A DNA stretch of 64,000 bases from Cyclobacteriaceae bacterium (GTDB lineage Bacteria; Bacteroidota; Bacteroidia; Cytophagales; Cyclobacteriaceae): NCBI GenBank assembly GCA_016787565.1, contig JAEUUG010000015.1, positions 338,213 through 402,212 on the forward strand, read 5' to 3'. A program made the position numbers and the translations under genes. Under the pieces are notes generated by a model. That model had not been told where the DNA came from, searched no databases, and saw only the letters and a program-made list of their open reading frames with translations. This document shows positions 28,684-37,568 of this stretch, in pieces (position 1 is the first letter of the stretch; every line of letters starts with the position of its first letter).

Positions 28684-30018
28684 ATGACTGAAATGATTAC
28701 CGATTCACTAGCTGTTAGCCCATCACCAGTAGCCCTGGCAGATTCGCTGCAAGTGGTGATGACAAAACTTGCCGAAACAAATGCAGCCGTTGACAATGCA
28801 TTATTCACGACTAACAACCTATGGATGATGATAGCCGCAGCCCTGGTTTTCATTATGCACTTAGGTTTTGCATCCGTGGAAACAGGCTTCACGCAGGCAA
28901 AAAACACAGTTAACATCCTGTTTAAGAATAGTGTTACAGTGGCCATTGGCATACTTTCCTATGCTTTTGTTGGCTTTAACCTGATGTACCCGGGCTTTGA
29001 AGCAGGAAGTTACAGCTGGTTTGGCTTTGCCGGATTTGGATTAACTGTACCCGATGGAGGCTTAACCTCTGCTTACAATCCGGGCTACACCTATTGGACA
29101 GATTTCCTTTTTCAGGGAATGTTTGCCGCTACCTGCGCTACAATAGTTTCAGGAGCTGTTGCCGAACGTATCAAAATCTCAGCATACATCATTTTCACCG
29201 CTATTTATGTAAGCCTGGTGTACCCGATCATCGGTTCCTGGAAGTGGGGATATGGTTTCCTCAATGACATGGGCTTTTATGATTTTGCAGGCTCAACCCT
29301 AGTACACTCCGTTGGAGGATGGGGAGCGCTGGCTGGTATTATCGTTCTGGGTTCACGCCTCGGAAAATTTGTTGACGGAAAATCACAGGATTTCCCTGGC
29401 TCATCAGTTCCCCTGGCTACGATTGGTGTTTTCTTACTGTGGTTAGGCTGGTTCGGATTTAACGGAGGTTCTGTTTTATCTGCTGATCCTGGTTTGGTTT
29501 CGCTGGTATTAGTAACCACTACCATTGCCGGTGCCGCAGGTGCTATAGGCGGACTGATCGGTGGCATGCTTGTTTTCAAACGCATTGACTTTGGTATGGT
29601 GCTTAACGGTATCCTGGCAGGCCTTGTAGGCATTACTGCTGGTGCTGATCAAATGGGCCCATTAGATGCCACCATCATTGGAATACTTGCCGGTGTATTG
29701 GTTGTACTCTCCGCAGTATTCATCGATCGCGTGCTGAAACTGGATGACCCGGTTGGAGCTGTATCGGTACACTTAACCTGTGGTATTTTCGGTACGCTTG
29801 CCGTTGGCATATTCGGTGCAAAAGCGGGATTTGATCAGTTCATCACACAACTCATCGGAATTGCTGCTTGTGGTGGTGCAGCCTTTATCGTGGCCTTCGC
29901 CATATTCAAAATCTCTGATTTGATCTATGGAATTCGCGTGTCAGGCGATCATGAGAAAAAAGGTATGGATAGCCACGAACACGGTATCCGTGGTTACACA
30001 ATTACCTATGAAGATTAA
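28684..30018 (+). CDS. amt: Ammonium transporter
   Basis: Inner-membrane ammonium channel/transporter of 444 residues and eleven helices. Family signatures are clear: IMHLGFASVETGFTQAKN (about 58-75), the first pore histidine in GSTLVHSVGGWGALAG (near 203-218) and the second in GAVSVHLTCGIFGTLAVG (near 358-375). An N-terminal extension of about 40 residues precedes helix 1. There is no adjacent glnK/PII gene, which is unusual for amt loci; instead a porin gene follows after a terminator. Confidence 0.96.
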   Translation: MTEMITDSLAVSPSPVALADSLQVVMTKLAETNAAVDNALFTTNNLWMMIAAALVFIMHLGFASVETGFTQAKNTVNILFKNSVTVAIGILSYAFVGFNLMYPGFEAGSYSWFGFAGFGLTVPDGGLTSAYNPGYTYWTDFLFQGMFAATCATIVSGAVAERIKISAYIIFTAIYVSLVYPIIGSWKWGYGFLNDMGFYDFAGSTLVHSVGGWGALAGIIVLGSRLGKFVDGKSQDFPGSSVPLATIGVFLLWLGWFGFNGGSVLSADPGLVSLVLVTTTIAGAAGAIGGLIGGMLVFKRIDFGMVLNGILAGLVGITAGADQMGPLDATIIGILAGVLVVLSAVFIDRVLKLDDPVGAVSVHLTCGIFGTLAVGIFGAKAGFDQFITQLIGIAACGGAAFIVAFAIFKISDLIYGIRVSGDHEKKGMDSHEHGIRGYTITYED

Positions 30019-30027
30019 TCTATAACG

Positions 30028-30049
30028 AGTCCGGAAGAAATTCCGGACT
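30028..30049 (+). terminator. amt terminator
   Basis: A 9-base-pair stem AGTCCGGAA (30028-30036) / TTCCGGACT (30041-30049) with a GAAA loop. The T run after it is short (TCATT), so termination may be partial and allow readthrough into the porin gene. Confidence 0.7.
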
Positions 30050-30057
30050 TCATTAAA

Positions 30058-30120
30058 CCCATCAACAGGGTGTGAGAGACCCGATGGGATGTTCTGGTTT
30101 ATTGTTTACTAAAACACACA
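30058..30120 (+). promoter_or_regulatory. Hairpin element copy 1 in the porin leader
   Basis: CCCATC (30058-30063) pairs with GATGGG (30083-30088), and GGGT (30068-30071) with ACCC (30079-30082) around the loop GTGAGAG. Downstream lies GTTTATTGTTTACTAAAA, shared exactly with copy 2 at 32284. The element fills the space between the amt terminator and the porin ATG, so it is probably in the 5' leader or is itself an operator/promoter. Confidence 0.6.
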
Positions 30121-30125
30121 ACGAA

Positions 30126-31352
30126 ATGAAAACTAAAAAACTAAGTACTTTAATCATTGCCGCTTTATTTGGCTTAACCGAATATGGTTTTGCACAAGAA
30201 TCGATTCTGGCCTCTGCCATCAAAAAAAATAAAGAAAAATCTGCCGAGTCTGCCACAACCCCGGTAACACCAGTCGAGGCCGGTGTTGAAGAAGTGAAAG
30301 AGGAAGAAGAAAAAACATTCACACTATCCGGTTCTGTGGATGCGTACTTTCATACTTCATTTGGTTCCGATACCTATGCTCCTGCCACATCCTTTGCTAA
30401 CCTGAATGGTTTTGGATTGGGTATGGTAAACCTTATTGGTTCATATTCTGGTGAGAAGGTTGGATTTACTGCTGACCTTGTATTCGGTCCGCGTGGTAAA
30501 GACGCTGTCTTCGCTAATCAATACACATCGCAAAGCATCATTAACCAATTGTTTGTGTACTACAAAGTTTCTGATGTTGTAACCTTTAACATCGGACAGT
30601 TCAACACCTTTCTGGGCTATGAGGTAATCTCCCCCACTGTCAACTTCCACTACTCAACCTCTTATATGTTCTCTTATGGCCCTTTCAACCATACAGGCTT
30701 GCGCGCAGACTTTGCCTTTAAGAATGGAATGGTTGCTAAACTGGCGATTATGAACCCAACTGATCTCGTTGAGTTTAATCCCGTAAATACCTATACACTC
30801 GGTGGACAAATTGGTTATGCCAATGACGCTGGTGGAATCTGGTTCAACGTGCTGGCCGGTGATCAGGACGGAACGTTGGAAAAGTATGACCTTGATGAAG
30901 ATGGGTATTCAGAAGGAAGTACTTTTCAGGCCGACATTACAACAGGCTGGAACCTATCAGACAAATTCTATCTGGGTGCTAACGCTACCTACCGCACCGT
31001 AGCAAAAGGAGAACAGTTTGTAGGTGATGTCATTGAATCTGTCGATGAACCAACAAAAGGATTTTTAGGATTCGCGCTCTATCCAAAAGTATCCATCTCA
31101 GAAAGCTTCGCCCTCGGTGTTCGCGCAGAATACTTCGCAGTACAAAAAGGATATATCGAACCAATCGGTTTAGATGATTCGGGTGACGGAAGTGTAATTG
31201 ACATTACCCTGTCTGCAAACTATAAGGTTGGTGGATTAACCATCATCCCCGAGTTCCGAATTGATTCATCATCTGAGAATTCTTTCCTTAAAGATACATC
31301 ATACTCCAAGTCCTTGTCAACATTCACACTTGCTGCCGTGTACAAGTTCTAA
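30126..31352 (+). CDS. Outer-membrane beta-barrel porin
   Basis: Predicted outer-membrane porin of 408 residues from the ATG at 30126. That start gives a normal signal peptide (MKTKKLSTLIIAALFG... ending near GFAQ); an upstream GTG at 30072 would read through the leader hairpin and is rejected. An acidic, low-complexity stretch (EEVKEEEEKTF) precedes the barrel, which consists of alternating amphipathic strands and ends in an aromatic residue (TLAAVYKF), the usual outer-membrane insertion signal. It resembles the BBP2-type porins (PF07642). Placement after amt suggests a role in uptake of nitrogenous solutes, which is inference. Confidence 0.87.
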   Translation: MKTKKLSTLIIAALFGLTEYGFAQESILASAIKKNKEKSAESATTPVTPVEAGVEEVKEEEEKTFTLSGSVDAYFHTSFGSDTYAPATSFANLNGFGLGMVNLIGSYSGEKVGFTADLVFGPRGKDAVFANQYTSQSIINQLFVYYKVSDVVTFNIGQFNTFLGYEVISPTVNFHYSTSYMFSYGPFNHTGLRADFAFKNGMVAKLAIMNPTDLVEFNPVNTYTLGGQIGYANDAGGIWFNVLAGDQDGTLEKYDLDEDGYSEGSTFQADITTGWNLSDKFYLGANATYRTVAKGEQFVGDVIESVDEPTKGFLGFALYPKVSISESFALGVRAEYFAVQKGYIEPIGLDDSGDGSVIDITLSANYKVGGLTIIPEFRIDSSSENSFLKDTSYSKSLSTFTLAAVYKF

Positions 31353-31738
31353 ATTTCTTTGGCGTCTGGTTGTTTAGTTAAGGTCAGGCTGAAAAGCCTG
31401 GCCTTTCTATTTTTATGCCCTTCAGCACAACCAGAGCGAATTCCAATGTTAAGAAATTGTTAAGTTTTTCGTAATTCATGGGAATTTCACTTGCCTTACT
31501 TTAGACCCAGGACGTTGAAAATTTTACGCAATCGTTTGTTTAGTGTGGTTTCTAATGATCTCATAATTCTAGAAATCATACCTTCAGAAATCCAAATAAG
31601 GTCATTCAGACCCTTTCTTTTAAAATAAGAAATCACTCAAAAATTGTGTAAAAAACTGCCCGTCAGTACGTTAGTAAATTACAATACTTCTTTTTCCTAA
31701 TATCGTCATATCAAAATATCACTTAAACACTTTTTAAT
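31353..31738. other. Interval holding the porin terminator only
   Basis: 386 bases. Besides the terminator near 31381-31407 I see AT-rich sequence with no open frame of note and no recognised RNA. Confidence 0.5.
31381..31402 (+). terminator. Porin gene terminator
   Basis: Stem GGTCAGGCT/AGCCTGGCC (one G-U pair) with a GAAA-type loop, followed by TTTCTATTTTT, about 30 bases after the porin stop codon. Confidence 0.8.
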
Positions 31739-31954
31739 ATGATGAAGACAGCCATTGATATGAATCGTAGGGAGAATCTGAAAAATGAATTAAGAAATGA
31801 ATTCCCCAACCTTTCGGATGCAGAGTTAAACAGCATCGATGAATCATTCGAAAACTTTATTGAGAGCGTTTCGCTTAAGGTGAATCGCGATAGACAAGAA
31901 GTGGCCCGCGTGGTTGAAGAAAGATTGAATTACATCAATTCAAAAGCCATCTAA
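31739..31954 (+). CDS. Small acidic helical protein, unknown
   Basis: A 71-residue protein that looks entirely alpha-helical and charged (ENLKNELRNEFPNLSDAELN near 14-33; DRQEVARVVEERLNYINSK at the end), with no signal peptide or membrane helix. It has its own terminator 20 bases downstream and lies isolated in a gene-poor stretch of about 1 kb. I do not recognise the family. The codon use and the terminator suggest it is a genuine, independently transcribed gene. ATG at 31742 is an equally possible start. Confidence 0.75.
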   Translation: MMKTAIDMNRRENLKNELRNEFPNLSDAELNSIDESFENFIESVSLKVNRDRQEVARVVEERLNYINSKAI

Positions 31955-31976
31955 TCAGATACTGGATTTTAGAATT

Positions 31977-32005
31977 CAAAGGAGACTTCATCAAGAGGTC
32001 TCCTT
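31977..32005 (+). terminator. Terminator of the small acidic gene
   Basis: A 9-pair stem AAAGGAGAC (31977-31985) / GTCTCCTTT (31997-32005) with an 11-base loop, followed by TTAATT. Confidence 0.8.
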
Positions 32006-32423
32006 TTTAATTGATGCCTATTAAGTGTGGTTTTGTTTGAACGATAAAGCAATCGTTTCCAATAAATTTTTATACCGTTAGGCACAAATAATACCCAATT
32101 CAATGAATTTTTCATAATTTAAATCAGAGAAGGATATGTTTTTTACCCTTCCATTTAATAATAGAATCATTAACCTAACCTATACTTAACCTATGCAGAG
32201 CACCCTACTTATCAGAAGCGATTGAAATTATCCTTCGCAGAAAGAATCATTTGCAAAGCGAACGATTCCATTCACCAAAGAGTCCCAGTGGGTGTGAGAG
32301 ACCCGCTGGGATTTCTTTAGTTTATTGTTTACTAAAAAACACAGCTCTAAATAAAATACCCGGGTTCTTTCGTCAAACAGAATTCGGATAAGCCGTTGAT
32401 CTGTGCTGAAAAAGGAATATCGC
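32006..32423. other. Gene-free interval with the second hairpin element
   Basis: About 420 bases with no credible coding sequence. The only recognisable content is hairpin element copy 2 at 32284-32340. What follows it does not resemble a porin signal peptide, so the copy may be a relic of a duplicated leader or an independent RNA. Confidence 0.5.
32284..32340 (+). promoter_or_regulatory. Hairpin element copy 2, no downstream gene
   Basis: CCCAG (32284-32288) pairs with CTGGG (32306-32310), and GGGT (32290-32293) with ACCC (32301-32304) around GTGAGAG. The lower stem differs from copy 1 (CCCAT/ATGGG) by a compensatory pair change. The same GTTTATTGTTTACTAAAA block follows; here it is flanked by TTTAGT and ACTAAA, which can form a second small stem. 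Confidence 0.6.
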
Positions 32424-35400
32424 TTATTTGACTGGCAACTGTTCACGAATTCTGGAACCAATAAAAAGGGTCAGGTCTGCTTCGACCTTTTCACGACTCT
32501 GCCAATAATTTCTACTGAAGATCATTTGAAAATCCCAATGCTTTTTTGCGAGGAGGGATGGAGTATAAGCATGGGGATCTTTAATGTTTTGGCTGATCAA
32601 ATAACGGGTGTCATCTGTCAGAATGATAGCAGCACTGTTTTGATTGTGCAGTATATGCATATCGGAAAATGGGAGTGAATTAATTTCAAACTGACTGTCG
32701 GGAAACTTATGCTTTGCCCAGTTTACTAATCTGCTGCTCAGATACCAGGCAGCTGACTGATGCACTTCATACTGTACGGCTGGCTTAAAACTTTTCCTAT
32801 CCACATCGCGGGCATACGCCAAATACTGCTGTAAAATTTTGGGACCTTCATTTTTCAATTCACTTGTACGCAAATCTTCCGGCCAGATACTACTCACCAG
32901 TATAACTTTTTCCCTTGCTCGTGTTACCGCTACGTTTAATCTATTCTCACCGCCTGCCGCATTGAGGCTACCGAACTGCATCACCATCTTTCCCTTTTTA
33001 TCGGGGGCATAACCAACCGAAAAAATAATAATGTCTTTTTCATCGCCTTGTACATTCTCAATATTCTTTATAAAAAGAGAACTTGGAACTGCGCGACCGG
33101 CTTGTTGAAATACCTCCTCCACCAAATCCATCACCAGCAATTGCTGGGCAGCGTTGAAGGTTACAATACCAATTTCCTTGTCGGAATTTTCCTGAAGAAG
33201 CGTAAAAACTTTCTCTGCTACATACAATGCCTCCACACGGTTCGTATTATTTTCCCAAACACCCTCAACTTTACAATAGGCAATTCCAGGTTCGCGTTGG
33301 TTTAGCACGTCACGATCGGGTAACATCTGCAATCTTCCCCTATAAAAAGTACGATTCGAAAAATCGATGAGCTCCAGTGATTTACTCCTATAGTGACCCT
33401 GTAAGTGCACGGTAGTCAGGTACCGCGCTGACAAGTCCAATAAAGACTCTACCTCGAGGTCTGGATGATCGGCCTCTTCTTCCCAACGCACCTGATAGAG
33501 TTCGTTCGGTTTTAACTGCATCGTATCGCCTGCTACTAAAACCTGTTTACCGCGATACATGGCAGGAATACCCCGCTCAGCAAAACATTGCGAAGCCTCA
33601 TCAAAAATAACAAGATCAAAAAGATCTGTCATGGGAAAAATTGCCGAAACCGATTCGGGCGATGCCAACCAGCATGGCAAGAGTTGAAATATATCCTGAT
33701 CGAACGCTGCAATAATTTTTCGCAGTGGCCACACTTTCTTCTTTTTCGTTATCTGATGATGGAGATCGCGGTAGGTTATGCGATTGTTTAACCGGTTATA
33801 TTCTATTGCATCACACACGCGCTCACGTGCACGCAATAATAAAATTTCCTCGCTTAGTTTCTGCTTCTCTACAATACGTTGCTGTAATTCTGCTTGAAGC
33901 TCCGTCATCTTCAACGAAGAGACCGATCGTAAAACCGGGTACTTTACTTCAATGTGATCAATCCAGGCCAACCTAATGCTGTTCTGAAAAAGTCTCTCGA
34001 GTTGCTCGGCATCCCAGGTTGCAGTGGCATCATTTAACTTGAGAATAACATCTTTTTCATACGGCTGGATACTTTCCTTCAGTTTATCAAACTCACAAAG
34101 ACTGTCAAAATCACGCGAAAGCGTTTGTAAGAAGTTTTCTTCCAGTGCTGGATTTTGTGTGAGCTGCATCACTTGAAAAGGCGATAAATACGTTAACCAA
34201 CCTGCTTTGTGTTGCGGAATATATCGAACTGCGCGTATGATTGATTCTATTAAACTGACAAAACCATCTTGTGTGTATTGTTGCGCATTGATTGCACCGC
34301 GCACTTCCCGCAAACTGGCAAAAATTCGCTTGGCCCGTATGGCCAACTTTTGGCGATCAAACCATTCCTGAAAATTTTCTGCCTGATAATTCTCAGGAAG
34401 ATCAATTAACCACTTCTTTTCGTTCAATCCCGTAAGGAGGTGTTCGAGATTAAGTCGGTTGTCAAGGCGCTGCTCAAGGGATTGGAGTCCGGATTTATTG
34501 TACAAGAGTCCATTGTTAACCAGCACCCTTTTAATCCAGAATTTATGTTCAGAGAATAACTCCCACCACAAAAGCCGGAATATATTTCTTCTGGCTTTCA
34601 TTCTCTTCTGAAGCGCTTCGAGAAATTTACCCAAATCGTGATGGAGCAAGGAAACTTCCGGGCCCGCATCCTGAAAACAATTCATGGTAACCCGTTCAAC
34701 ATTGGAAAACCAAAGTGCGCTTGTTTCATCTTCTGTTTCCATTTCCATGGCAAGGAAGTAGCGATACGTTTCTGGATGTTGCAATAACGCTATCATACCC
34801 AGCATATCATCTTCGCGTGCGCGAAGGGCATCACAATCCTCCAGGGTAAGAGCTGTTCCAATCAATGCTTTAATCTGATCGCTTACCTCGCGCTGGAAAA
34901 CAGGAATATCCTTCACCGTCTTTTGAATTTCTTTCAAGTCAGATAACTGATAAGCAGCGAACGATTTCCGGTCGCGCCAGGGGTAATCTTCCTGTTCTAT
35001 TGTAACAGCATAGTGTGCATAGCTCTTCAACTTCCGAAGAAAATCATGCAGCATGGAAAACGTAAAGTACTGGTATTCCTGTCGGATGTTGATAGACGGA
35101 CTATTTGGATCGGAGGTCAGATAAAGTTCCTTGATGCTTATGCCGCACTCACGCTCATCGAACAGGTAGTTTTTAAAACTTCCCAGCTCTTCTGCAATCT
35201 GATCGATAATGCGGCTACCCTGCAAAAAACTCCGTTCCATTTGAATGGCGTCCACACTTCGGTTACGTGCTTTATAGGCGTCAATACTTTCAATCTGGCG
35301 CGCAACTTTTGAAAAAATATCCTTACGGTCATTTCGAAAATCATGTACCAATCCGAGAAAATCACCAAGATTTATTTTTTTTAATCGCTCGTATACAACA

Positions 35401-36467
35401 TCCAATGCTGCACGCTTCTGGCATACCAGAAGTGCCCGCTTACCAGAAGCTATAGCATCTGCAAGAAGGTTGGCAATCAATTGCGACTTGCCCGTACCCG
35501 GTGGACCTTGCACAACAACGGAATGACCATGCTTACTGGCTCTGATGGCATTTTCCTGGTATGCATCCAGCACAAAAGGTGTGTACATCTTCTCTTCCTT
35601 CACCGATAAGTCCATGAAACTATCCGTAGCTGTCAGTGACTCACTTTCGGGTGCATGTCGGGTTAAAAAAAATTCTTCCAGGTCAGTTATGCTTTCATTT
35701 TCGATCAACTGAAGATAATCGGGTACAAGTTGTGACGCAGCCTGTGGAAATATACCAAGGACGGCTTCCGGAAATAATTTTAACTCACCGTTACGGTGCG
35801 ATTGATCGAATTCTTCTTTCTTAAAATCCTGAAATTTGATGAGCTCATCGCGAAAATTATCGGGGTTAAAGTTGATTTCAATTTTATCCTTCAACAACTG
35901 ATACACCTCTGTTCGAAATACTGTACTGTCTACATTAAAATCTTCAAAATCTGTCTCCAATAAATCTTCTTCCAGTGTTACCTTGTTATAAAATGAATAG
36001 GCTAATAAAAAAGATTTATTGAACGTGATGCCTGCGTCTTCGCGCAGATGGAGAATCCAAGATTTGTTTTCCTGGAGTAATGCAACAGGAAAAAATAATA
36101 ACGGACACCTGACCATCGTGCCATCAGAAAATTTCCCCTTCACAAATGGCCAGCCAACATGTAAGTCGGTTGAACCGCGCTCTTCAAAAATAAAGTGATC
36201 AATACGTTGGAGCTTCTTCAGTCGTTTGCTGACTTCATTGCTCGCTTCCATGCGACTATCCAGAACCGGACAAAGCTTTTTTTCTTTGCCTGCAATCAGC
36301 GCATTGATGATGCCAAAGGAACGCTCACCATTCAGAAAGCTGAGATCATGGAGGTCAAGCAATTGCTCGGCATGCAGGCGCAATAAGAGCAATGAGCGAT
36401 TATTCCCTGTAAGGTTGGTGAGCTTTCGAAGGTAACTGCGAAGAATCTTTTTGGTTGTATCATTCAT
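32424..36467 (-). CDS. DUF4011-type superfamily 1 helicase
   Basis: A 1347-residue protein. The N-terminus (LRKLTNLTGNNRSLLLLR, 13-30, and RCPLLFFPVALL near 120) resembles DUF4011. A Upf1-like SF1 helicase follows, split by a long helical insertion (about 380-930): Walker A GPPGTGKS at 321-328, Walker B VIFDEASQC near 952-960, and motifs V/VI in NVQGDEKDIIIFSVGYA and NRLNVAVTRAREKVILVSS (about 1150-1200). The C-terminal 100 residues look like the Vsr/MTES_1575 nuclease fold seen in related helicases (IFSRNYW), but the expected acidic catalytic residues are not evident. Such architecture occurs in the Hhe anti-phage protein; a defence role is inference. It lies 12 bases behind the HhH gene. 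Confidence 0.87.
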   Translation of the reverse strand: MNDTTKKILRSYLRKLTNLTGNNRSLLLLRLHAEQLLDLHDLSFLNGERSFGIINALIAGKEKKLCPVLDSRMEASNEVSKRLKKLQRIDHFIFEERGSTDLHVGWPFVKGKFSDGTMVRCPLLFFPVALLQENKSWILHLREDAGITFNKSFLLAYSFYNKVTLEEDLLETDFEDFNVDSTVFRTEVYQLLKDKIEINFNPDNFRDELIKFQDFKKEEFDQSHRNGELKLFPEAVLGIFPQAASQLVPDYLQLIENESITDLEEFFLTRHAPESESLTATDSFMDLSVKEEKMYTPFVLDAYQENAIRASKHGHSVVVQGPPGTGKSQLIANLLADAIASGKRALLVCQKRAALDVVYERLKKINLGDFLGLVHDFRNDRKDIFSKVARQIESIDAYKARNRSVDAIQMERSFLQGSRIIDQIAEELGSFKNYLFDERECGISIKELYLTSDPNSPSINIRQEYQYFTFSMLHDFLRKLKSYAHYAVTIEQEDYPWRDRKSFAAYQLSDLKEIQKTVKDIPVFQREVSDQIKALIGTALTLEDCDALRAREDDMLGMIALLQHPETYRYFLAMEMETEDETSALWFSNVERVTMNCFQDAGPEVSLLHHDLGKFLEALQKRMKARRNIFRLLWWELFSEHKFWIKRVLVNNGLLYNKSGLQSLEQRLDNRLNLEHLLTGLNEKKWLIDLPENYQAENFQEWFDRQKLAIRAKRIFASLREVRGAINAQQYTQDGFVSLIESIIRAVRYIPQHKAGWLTYLSPFQVMQLTQNPALEENFLQTLSRDFDSLCEFDKLKESIQPYEKDVILKLNDATATWDAEQLERLFQNSIRLAWIDHIEVKYPVLRSVSSLKMTELQAELQQRIVEKQKLSEEILLLRARERVCDAIEYNRLNNRITYRDLHHQITKKKKVWPLRKIIAAFDQDIFQLLPCWLASPESVSAIFPMTDLFDLVIFDEASQCFAERGIPAMYRGKQVLVAGDTMQLKPNELYQVRWEEEADHPDLEVESLLDLSARYLTTVHLQGHYRSKSLELIDFSNRTFYRGRLQMLPDRDVLNQREPGIAYCKVEGVWENNTNRVEALYVAEKVFTLLQENSDKEIGIVTFNAAQQLLVMDLVEEVFQQAGRAVPSSLFIKNIENVQGDEKDIIIFSVGYAPDKKGKMVMQFGSLNAAGGENRLNVAVTRAREKVILVSSIWPEDLRTSELKNEGPKILQQYLAYARDVDRKSFKPAVQYEVHQSAAWYLSSRLVNWAKHKFPDSQFEINSLPFSDMHILHNQNSAAIILTDDTRYLISQNIKDPHAYTPSLLAKKHWDFQMIFSRNYWQSREKVEADLTLFIGSRIREQLPVK

Positions 36468-36479
36468 GGCTGCTACTCA

Positions 36480-37388
36480 TTAGCGGACGGCCAGGTAAGG
36501 AATGAGCTTGTCGGCTTCCTCTTTACGAATACTGTGAATGTTACGAATTTCCTGAGCATTCTGAAACGCACCATGTTGAAAGCGATAGGTAACAATTGCC
36601 TTTGCCATTGTTTTGGAAATGTACGGATGAGATGACAAATCTTTCTCAGACAGCGAGTTAATATTTAGTGTTGCAGGCATAAAGTTATCTTCGATAAACG
36701 ATGCATGCCCTAATCGTGCAATCACCAGCGAATCCAGACCGTAAACCTCTTTGAGTTGCGCTGGCTGGATAAAACCGCCAAGAAGTTCACGGTACCGAAC
36801 AATTCGCAAGGAAAGTTTTTCACCAATTCCTGAAATCCTTTTTAGCTGGGCTGTATCAGCTGCATTCAAATCAAACTTTTCATTAAGCTTCTGAGCAGCA
36901 TTCCGTTTAATTCTTGGTATAGTTTCCTGGATAGTATGAACATCAGGTAACTGAATGTAGGGGTAAACTTGCTGAAAAAACGCTGAATCCATTCCGTAAA
37001 TTTTCAGAAGATCGGACTTCACCCTGAACTGACCTCCCTTCAACCGATAATTGGCAATTCGGGTCGACAGACCCTTCGAAAATCCCAGTGCCTGTAATTG
37101 CTCTATAGTCGCACCATTCGGATTGAAGGGAAACAACTCACTACGAGTAGAGTCCTTATGATCAGTTTTTGAATTCTGTTGCACCCTAATGTTCCACAAT
37201 AGCACCAGGCTGTCAAGTTTCGCCCTATCGATCGAAAAGTCTCGTGTTTCTCTTGCCCTATACCAGCGGTAAACTGGCTCTGAGAAAAGTATCAGTACCA
37301 TGAGGGGCAACAAAATCACAAAACCGTTGGTTTCTGTTCTGGAGAATCCAAAGAATCCGCGGATCCACTTCTTTATTTGGTTCATCAA
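36480..37388 (-). CDS. ComEA-like helix-hairpin-helix protein, membrane anchored
   Basis: A 302-residue protein with one membrane helix near 20-38 (GFVILLPLMVLILFSEPVY) and three helix-hairpin-helix modules after it (about 110-155, 175-225 and 240-300; for example ATIEQLQALGFSKGLSTRIA and ADTAQLKRISGIGEKLSLRI). ComEA-type HhH proteins bind DNA non-specifically in the periplasm during uptake; the family is common in Bacteroidota with unproven function. It precedes the helicase by 12 bases and is probably cotranscribed with it. Divergent from hemA. Confidence 0.88.
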   Translation of the reverse strand: MMNQIKKWIRGFFGFSRTETNGFVILLPLMVLILFSEPVYRWYRARETRDFSIDRAKLDSLVLLWNIRVQQNSKTDHKDSTRSELFPFNPNGATIEQLQALGFSKGLSTRIANYRLKGGQFRVKSDLLKIYGMDSAFFQQVYPYIQLPDVHTIQETIPRIKRNAAQKLNEKFDLNAADTAQLKRISGIGEKLSLRIVRYRELLGGFIQPAQLKEVYGLDSLVIARLGHASFIEDNFMPATLNINSLSEKDLSSHPYISKTMAKAIVTYRFQHGAFQNAQEIRNIHSIRKEEADKLIPYLAVR

Positions 37389-37551
37389 ATCATAGTTGCT
37401 AACGTCTTTCTACGAAGTTATCAATATCCGAAAAAAAATCTCAAAATTGAATCACACACCAAGCTGTATTGAGTTCTAGATCACTTTATTTATACTCATT
37501 CTAAATTGCGATTTTGTTGATCTTTGTCAGGTCCAAATTTCGTTCACACAG

Positions 37552-37559
37552 TACTTTTG
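37552..37559 (+). promoter_or_regulatory. hemA minus-7 box
   Basis: TACTTTTG is an exact TAnnTTTG, nine bases before the hemA ATG, implying a very short leader. TTTG at 37523-37526 is a possible but distant minus-33 element. Confidence 0.4.
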
Positions 37560-37568
37560 TAGTTCGGT

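Noticed and set aside
30058..30090. TPP riboswitch because of the GGGT...GAGA...ACCC pattern
   Set aside because: The other conserved TPP-riboswitch segments are absent and no thiamine gene follows.
30072..30125. An upstream GTG start for the porin
   Set aside because: It would translate through the conserved leader hairpin and give a poor signal peptide; the ATG at 30126 gives a normal one.
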